Of a stretch of 64,000 nucleotides of DNA, positions 57,594 to 64,000 are shown in pieces. Each line of letters starts with the position of its first letter. Position 1 is the first letter of the stretch. The stretch lies in contig CM052360.1 in assembly GCA_028551475.1 (NCBI GenBank), positions 17,658,501-17,722,500 on the forward strand, given 5' to 3'. A program made the position numbers and the translations under genes. The notes under the pieces are model-generated. The model ran no database searches. It saw nothing but the letters and a program-made list of their open reading frames with translations, and was not told where the DNA came from. The stretch comes from Casuarina equisetifolia (Eukaryota; Streptophyta; Magnoliopsida; Fagales; Casuarinaceae).

Positions 57594-57874
57594 CTAGAAT
57601 GCATTTAAGTGAGAAATGAGGTTGATGAAGACGTCTTCTCTGCAGGGAAGTGTGAGACCGCCCATCGGATGATCGAACCCAAATTCTTCCTCAGCCTTTC
57701 TTAGCAATTCTGGAAATGAAGTTTCATTTAAGAATGATATGGGTACCACAAATCGCTTCTTCTGGCCCTCTCCCACATACACTGCAATGTAGCCTTTCGG
57801 TACACTTTTAGCAAGACCAGAACCGGCCTTGCAGAAATCTGCTTAGCGTGCACTCTAGCAGGCAGGACAGCCAT
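57594..57874 (-). pseudogene. SAUR pseudogene S12 (one-base deletion)
   Basis: ATG at 57872-57874 gives the family start (HAKQI), then one base is missing near 57845 compared with S13. From codon 13 the correct frame is lost, and the SAUR core continues in another phase: [20 protein letters not shown], then [28 protein letters not shown] and a TAG after LISHLNAF. The internal ATG within the core (57780-57782) could only give a 62-residue piece. TATA at 57998-58005. A single-base sequencing error would restore it, so its status needs checking. Confidence 0.8.
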
Positions 57875-57997
57875 TCCTGTTTGTATTATGACTTTGGAAG
57901 AGGCTGCACTTCACGAATGATTTGGGTGAAGGAAGGAAATATTTGCTAGAAGAGACACTGAGGACACAACTTGGAAGCTGTTTGTATGCAATGTTTG

Positions 57998-58005
57998 TAT
58001 TTATA
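57998..58005 (-). promoter_or_regulatory. TATA box of S12
   Basis: TATAAATA on the minus strand, about 125 bp upstream of the ATG. Confidence 0.72.
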
Positions 58006-58399
58006 GATGGGGAGCTATCTGTGAAAATCTCCGATAACGCGCGTGAGTGGTATGAAGGCAATATGGGGGAAATTAGCCCGAGAAACAAGCATTCAAAGAA
58101 TCAAATGTTGCTGCCCAAATTCATCATAGAAAAATGGGTAGGGATAGAGGCCTTTGTTTGGTGGACATTATGATCAACCGTCATTTTCCTGGAGAACAAG
58201 CCCCAAGGGTCCACTTGAAACCGACGAGATCCGAGATATGAACCAGAGAAAATTCCTGTGGATAAAACTGTGTGACCCATTGGGATATGGAAGCCTTAGA
58301 AGGACATGCTCCAGACATGTAGATATTTTATCTCTTGAAGCAATATAATTCAGACTGTCTTCCGACATGTTAGACATCAAAATCAGTGGTTATCTATAC

Positions 58400-59255
58400 T
58401 TACAAACAAAATTCTGAGGGAGAACAGAAGAAGAGTGCAAATGATATGTTCTCAGTCGGAATCGCTGGCAATAATTGCGTTACTTCGTTGGCTGCTTGAC
58501 ATACCCTTGTGAAGGTCTCGCATTTGTTGTTACTGTACTACGACAAGCTCCCGTGAGAAGCACAAGGAGTGTCTCCTGTGGGTGGTCCTCAGAGATTAAA
58601 CATACACAAATTTCCCCTATTGTAGACATCTCAAAGTTGGAAGATGGACAATGTTATATCAGTAAAGACAATGCCATCGGCCCCTTCGGCTGCTTGTGAT
58701 TTGAATCACTTATGGCTCAAACATAAGAGCCAACCTGTCTTAAGTTTGCGAATGAAGTCTCATCCCTTTGAATGATATATTTTTCACCTTAAATGAAGTG
58801 CTGGATCATAAGAGTCAACCCGTCTTGGCAACTGCCAAGCAAATTCCACATACCATGCGTAGGATATATATTTGATCACATAACAAGTATATCCAAAGAT
58901 TCTTAGAACCAAGTCGAGGACTCTCTGAGCTCTGAGTATTCCTATGATCCACTGAATCATGTCGGAATATCTGCTTGGCTTTTGATATGTATTTAAGATT
59001 CCGGACTTCGTTGAGTTCATCACATGAGTTTCGGAGGATTTCAAGATTATAAAGACCTTTAACTTCAATTAAATTACAGCTAGAGAAAAATATTTAAAAA
59101 AATGAAGTCATCTTTCGTTAAAAAAGAAGAAGATATCTTTCTTGGTTTAGAAAATTATAATAAACTAAAACATTAATCGAACTTAATGAAAATATTAATT
59201 ACTTCTAGTACTATCAAAAGAAAATATTAATTATATCAGTTTAATTGTAAACTAT
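58400..59255. other. Spacer between S12 and S13 units, no gene
   Basis: Moderate GC, no long frame. 58640-58810 contains two short repeats of a CATAAGAG.CAACC.GTCTT motif. Confidence 0.4.
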
Positions 59256-60341
59256 GATTTATCTACACCAGCATGATAAACTAATTAGAACATATATCAC
59301 GAGGGTTTCAAATGGCTTTGTATTCCAACTAATAGGCAAAGGTTGGTCTACAAACTTTTTTGTGCTTCTATGTTGGTAAACGCAGTACCCCACAACTTTC
59401 CAGATAAGCCAATGAAGAGGCAGCCATAGATCCGAAGAGAAGAATCGGCTTCCCACACTGAGCTGAAAGAGAAACTAAGCAAACATTGGACAGAGAAGAA
59501 GCTTAAGATATGAGGTGAAGTATGTTGTTTTTTAAGGTACAATATGTTTGTAAGATGGAAGATGAAAGCAGAATGATATTCTCCATGAAAATGGACTCAC
59601 CTTAACATCTCTTCCGTCTGTTTCACATTCCAGCCGAAACCAGAATAATATATTTGTAAGAGGATTTATACTAGAATTGTAATTTACTCAAAAAACAGCA
59701 AGACTATAAGTTGACACATAGCCTCTTATCTCCTATTCATGTTGTGTTGTCTTCTAATCTTGACCACACCTTTCATTCATCATGTCAATTACAGAGGAGT
59801 ATACATGGATTCCAGTTCCCACATTAGAAGTAATCATGCGGTTGGCGATCAAATTAAGTCCATTGTCCAAATATTAATGCAGTAGCTCTTTGGTATTATT
59901 TTACAGAAGAATTGGATGTTAAAACTTGTATGACTCGTCCGTCAAATAGAAAAAAATTTATTATAAGAAAGAATTCATGTTATTTCAATGCTTGCAAAGA
60001 AAATTCAATGTTGAATTTCATTGCTAACAAATGCAATTATACAATGAATAAAGGAGTAACTTAAATCTCTGGATTCAAAACTGAAAAGAGGGCTTTTGGT
60101 CAATGGCATCAGAGTTTTCATGCTTGAGGACCGTCATTTTCATCTCCATCTCGCTACCAGCCACTAGCAATTAGCTCAGCTGTTAAATAGGATGAGACGT
60201 GCTTGTAGATTTTGAACAATTAACTCCTTGTGAGCTCCATCAAGGTTAACAGCATCAAGCCGAATAGTCCTCAGTTAATGGACTCCCAGACTGATATTTT
60301 CTTGGAGAACTTCGGTGACTTGTGTCATGTGGATGGACATT

Positions 60342-60704
60342 TCAGCTCTTTTCCTCCACCGATTGAGAAGAAATACACGAGTTTTGAACTATGCCAGTTT
60401 GATCAAGTTCAATAACCTCGCGCTGAAACGCATTAAAGTGAGAAATGAGATCGGTGAAGACGTCTTCTCTGCAAGGAATTGTGATACCACCCATCGGATG
60501 ATCAAACCCAAACTCTTCCCCAGCCTTTCTTAGCAGTTCTTGAAATGAAGGCTCATTCAGGTACGACCCAGGTACTGCAAATCGCTTCTTCTGGTCCTCT
60601 CCAGCGTATACAGCAAAATAGCCTTTTGGAACATTTTTTGCAAGGCCAGAAACAGACTTACGGACAATCTGCTTAGCGTGCTTAATACCTTGAAGAAGAG
60701 CCAT
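60342..60704 (-). CDS. SAUR family auxin-responsive protein (S13, second subtype, extended)
   Basis: Intact 120-residue frame. It starts MALLQGIKHAKQIVRKS. Core: VPKGYFAVYAGEDQKKRFAV (YVGE changed to YAGE), then VPGSYLNEPSFQELL and [18 protein letters not shown], then REDVFTDLISHFNAF. In S12 a TAG follows NAF; here it is CAG, so the protein runs on for 25 more residues ending SSQSVEEKS. The tail is probably read-through of former 3' sequence. It belongs to a subtype distinct from the S1-S11 genes (IPCREDVF instead of IPCSED). The TATA box is about 125 bp upstream, and no TGTCTC stands out at -400. Role by family: auxin-driven cell expansion. Confidence 0.92.
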   Translation of the reverse strand: MALLQGIKHAKQIVRKSVSGLAKNVPKGYFAVYAGEDQKKRFAVPGSYLNEPSFQELLRKAGEEFGFDHPMGGITIPCREDVFTDLISHFNAFQREVIELDQTGIVQNSCISSQSVEEKS

Positions 60705-60829
60705 TTGTGTTTATATTGAGTCTGCAATTGGCTGCAAAACACGAAGGACACGGGAGAGGAAGGAAATATTTTGTAAAAGAGATACTGAGGATATAATTTG
60801 GCGATGGAATATGTAAAAGTCGTGTCCGC

Positions 60830-60836
60830 TTTTATA
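60830..60836 (-). promoter_or_regulatory. TATA box of S13
   Basis: TATAAAA on the minus strand about 126 bp upstream of the ATG. Confidence 0.72.
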
Positions 60837-61149
60837 GATGGAAGGTTATCTAAGATAATCTCTGATATGGTCGCGAGTGGTGTGGTGAGAATTAGCCTGA
60901 GAAACATGCAACCGACGGATCACATGGCCCCGTCCTCAAAATCGTTAGGAGAAATTGGTAGTGAATAAGACTGTATAGTCGGTGTTGGACACTATGACCA
61001 ACCATCAATTTCTGTGAGCAAAAACCAGAGGGGACCTACTAGAAATCAAAGACATAGCAGTCATGAACCAGAGACAAGTTCTGTGGACAAAATTGGATGA
61101 CTAAGAAGCCTTGGAAGGACTTGCTTGAGACATCTATTCTTTTATTTCT

Positions 61150-61490
61150 TGATAGAAATATTATCGGAAGCTGACTCAACAGATAAGATATGAATTTTAG
61201 AAAAAAAAATGATAAGATGAGATTCTACAAAAACGAAAATTAGATAAAGTTTCTACAAGGTGAAAGACAAGATAAGGAAAGTTTTCTAACATCCAATCTT
61301 ATATGTGCCAATCAGAATCTATAGGAGATAGATTGTAACAAACTAAATTCATGTATCTATAAATTGAGGCCATGTAATCAAAGAATTTGGGTAGTTATGA
61401 AATAGAAGTTTTTCCATAGTTTTTCTTATTCTTAGATTAGTTTTCTAGCAAATCACCGGCCACTATTTCTTAATTTGGTATTGGAGCATT
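61150..61490 (+). repeat. LTR-like fragment with primer-binding-like site
   Basis: Plus-strand TTGGTATTGGAGCATTAACA at 61474-61493 resembles a tRNA-Met primer site. The preceding 300 bp has LTR features (TATCTATAAATTGAGG near 61350). No coding part follows. Confidence 0.45.
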
Positions 61491-61499
61491 AACAGTAAA

Positions 61500-64000
61500 A
61501 TGTGACAACTTGAGAGCTTAAAACCGCCATCGGTGTCGTAATCAGTTTGAAATTTTGGGGCCATCCCCGCACAGAACTAGAATCAAAACTGCAAGAAACA
61601 AATGGAAAACTAGATTCATTAAAAGTGACACGAGGCGAACTGCAATGTAGGTAAGCATGTCTTCTTCTTTTAAATAGAAGAGTAAAATGTATGAATGTAA
61701 GATATTTAAAATTTATTATTTTATTAAATTATATATATATATATATTAAAAAAAAGGTCAAATGTCTATTTAATTCATTTTTTTTTCAAACGTTTTATTC
61801 TTCTATTTTACCAATGTGTGATTCACTTAATGTATTCATTTTTAATCAAAAACCAATGTCTCTTTTCGTCGTTTCCAGTGATAAATCTAATTCAATAATT
61901 GTTTTTACCTCAATTAGTTTTGGTCTTTTCATCTTGTTTTGACCATCATTAAGAAAATGACATCAGTTCCATACCTATATACTGTCCCTTTTATTCCATC
62001 TTGCACTATAAAAATTAAAATAGGAGAGCATTTAAAGTTTGAAATTATCTTGTAAGATATTCAATTCTTTGTTAGTTTTAAATGGTATAGCTTTGTTGTT
62101 CCATATTATTAAAGATAAAGATCCTTTGATCCACTTCTAGCATATAAATGCAAGGCTCTAACTTACAAAATATAAGAAAATAAAGTTAAAAATTTATGAT
62201 CAACTATAGTTTTTGATATAATAATAGCATTTGATCCAATTAGTAGTATCAAAACCTAAATTTTTCCTTAAAACATCTACTAGTAGTGTCCAAGATTAGA
62301 ACCCATACTTATGCAACAACACAAGTAATACACTTCTAGTATGTAACTTACATAATAAGGGAGTATATTAACTAGCGTAAAGTTGGTTTGGTGTTTCACT
62401 TGTTAAGTAGTTCATTCAAAATCTTATTTAAATGTGAAAAAGATATTGCCTATTATTATCTTAAGGTTTTGAACTAAATATGAGTTTATAACAATTAGTT
62501 ACAAATGCTAGTTTTTTAGGACTTTTAAACTCAAAATAAAAAATTAACTTTACAGATGAGGAAAAAACAATACAAAATTGAGATAAAGGATAAATTTTAT
62601 TTTATTATATATATATGTGTGTAGAAAGTTAAGTTCACATTAATAGAATTCAGTGTACAAAAATATAATGGCATATTTGAGCATTGCAAAAGTTATGGAA
62701 GTCATGAAAAGAAAATTTTGAAAACTCTAAATCTCACTCAAAATAATATTTCTGTATAAAAATTTTATATTTTGAAATAAAAAATTCTTTTTTGATACAG
62801 TTTTCTTTACTTTTGCTAACAAGATTGGGTTGTCAATTGTTTTGCTATAAAAGTGTCTTTTATTGCATTTAGCCCTTATATAGTAAATGTAAGTTAAAAA
62901 TGATATGTTAAAAAATTTAGTAACCAAATCTTTTTCTTTACCAACTTTGATTATTTATCACAATTCTTTATTCTATCAGGATATTGGAATGTCTTAGTTA
63001 AATAATGAATCCCATGATATTAGTCCAATAGCTCCATTACTCCAACAAATGAATCTCTGATAGATATTTAATCAAAAAACATAAATCTGCACGATATCGT
63101 TTTTGTTTGCGCTTGGGTCTTACGATCTGGCTACACTGTTAAACTTGCCAAGACTTTTAGACCTTAAACACCTTTAGAGTGTCGCTGGCAATGTCATACT
63201 CAACTTGCGTGTTGATTATTTTCAAAGACCATAATTTTCTGATGCTATGAGAAGGACAAATTACTTCGTAACTACAACTTGATGCCAGCTTTAAAGCATG
63301 GTAAGTTTTTGAAGATCGAGTATGTAATGTTTTAAGCTTGCGTTGCAGTGACAATCATTGCGTCCTTTATTATGCATTGAATAAGGATGGTGTCATATGC
63401 ACGGTGTTCTTGTACATGTGGCTTTGAGAGAAACGGAGATAATTTATATCTATCACCTCAATCCCATAATTCTGCTGCCCCTTGTTTGATTACACCTATA
63501 GTTTTGTTACCCTGTTATCCGTAGCGATTCGGGTGCTGTGTCCTTCCTTGTGTACTATTGGAAGGACACCCGTGCTATATTTTTTTTGAGACAATTTATT
63601 TACATATGAAGAATTTTACCATTAATGCTAAATATGGGACATTTCATACTTCTCCTTCTAGTTAGTATAGGTTGAAATTACGTGTCTCAATATTACATTC
63701 TAGAAAACACTCGTCCACGCACGCCACCGCAACAACTATGTCAATATCGTCCAACAACCTTCTGTAAACACCAAAATGTTACGTTGACGGGATTCGATGC
63801 AAAACTGTCCTAAATAATGCACGGCGGAACCAGTTTTTGTCTTTTTCTTCTTCATTTAGAAGTTACGGTTGTCTCACGACTTGCCGGTCTGCTGCCAATC
63901 GATGAACTTCTAAATGAAAAATGAATCAGACGTAGCCAAACACCTCACTGCTTCCCAGAGGACAATCGTGTTGACAAAGAGTGGCTTGGTGAGGTATGTG
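61500..64000. other. No gene seen
   Basis: AT-rich with a (TA)n run at 61731-61746 and a short GTGTCCTTCC hairpin at 63538-63569. The last 300 bp are richer in GC and could approach a gene outside the window, but no frame is convincing. Confidence 0.45.

Larger units (their letters stand above)
56520..58400. repeat. Second SAUR tandem duplication, unit 1 (S12)
   Basis: Colinear with 59260-61130. Shared parts are a promoter-like stretch (56600-56740), the GTATGAC.CGTC..TCAAATA motif (57048 and 59930), a block 3' of the SAUR (57150-57545 and 60050-60375), the SAUR itself and its promoter. Confidence 0.75.
59260..61130. repeat. Second SAUR tandem duplication, unit 2 (S13)
   Basis: Counterpart of 56520-58400. 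The SAUR frame is intact here. Confidence 0.75.

Noticed and set aside
63538-63569. Short GTGTCCTTCC hairpin considered as a terminator or small RNA
   Set aside because: Ten-base stem only, no adjoining gene, and bacterial-type terminators are not expected in plant nuclear DNA.

Overview
This is a stretch of plant nuclear DNA, most likely from a woody eudicot. The evidence is the AT-rich spacers, the plant-specific SAUR and DC1 families, and decayed Ty1/copia, Ty3/gypsy and LINE elements of plant type. I cannot name the species. No rRNA, tRNA, CRISPR or bacterial feature is visible.

The core is a tandem cluster of small auxin-up RNA (SAUR) genes, all intronless and all on the minus strand. 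Reading left to right, S1 (6363-6668), S2 (8340-8645), S6 (18775-19116), S7 (21491-21796), S8 (24332-24628), S9 (30476-30781), S10 (33642-33947) and S13 (60342-60704) have open frames. S3 (10412-10717), S4 (13490-13614, split from its promoter), S11 (41645-41948) and S12 (57594-57874) are broken. Two tiny SAUR relics lie at 18151-18238 and 29803-29912. In the 6-42 kb part the genes fall into an 'A' type (S1, S6, S9) and a 'B' type (S2, S3, S7, S8, S10, S11). The repeating module is an A-B pair: S1-S2, S6-S7, S9-S10. Each gene has a TATA box about 110-130 bp upstream, and many have a TGTCTC (auxin response element type) site about 400 bp upstream.

Layout. 1-5184: decayed chromodomain-type Ty3/gypsy element, minus strand, left LTR cut by the window edge. 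5185-11800: first SAUR block, with spacers carrying copies of an old copia reverse-transcriptase relic and a 98-bp inverted repeat upstream of S1. 11800-17235: copia relic, split SAUR pseudogene, short tandem repeats and a LINE relic. 17236-23240 and 28870-35500: two copies of a 6-kb segmental duplication, each with an A-B SAUR pair. Between them lie S8 and a three-unit LTR-like repeat array. 35505-40224: DC1 relic and a second copia relic. 40226-48170: a third, partial copy of the duplication, interrupted by a nearly complete but dead copia element (42218-47335). 48172-49032: DC1-domain reading frame on the plus strand, fused to the end of the third copy and lacking its own ATG. 49-56 kb: AT-rich, nearly gene-free. 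56.5-61.1 kb: a second tandem duplication with SAURs of another subtype (S12, S13). 61.1-64 kb: an LTR-like fragment, then nothing recognisable.

SAUR proteins of this kind (SAUR19-24-like by family) promote auxin-driven cell expansion, in the characterised cases by inhibiting PP2C.D phosphatases and so keeping plasma-membrane proton pumps active. The window records how such a cluster grows and decays: duplication of a gene pair, loss by nonsense and frameshift, two separate stop-codon losses that lengthen the protein, and repeated retroelement insertion into the shared promoter blocks.
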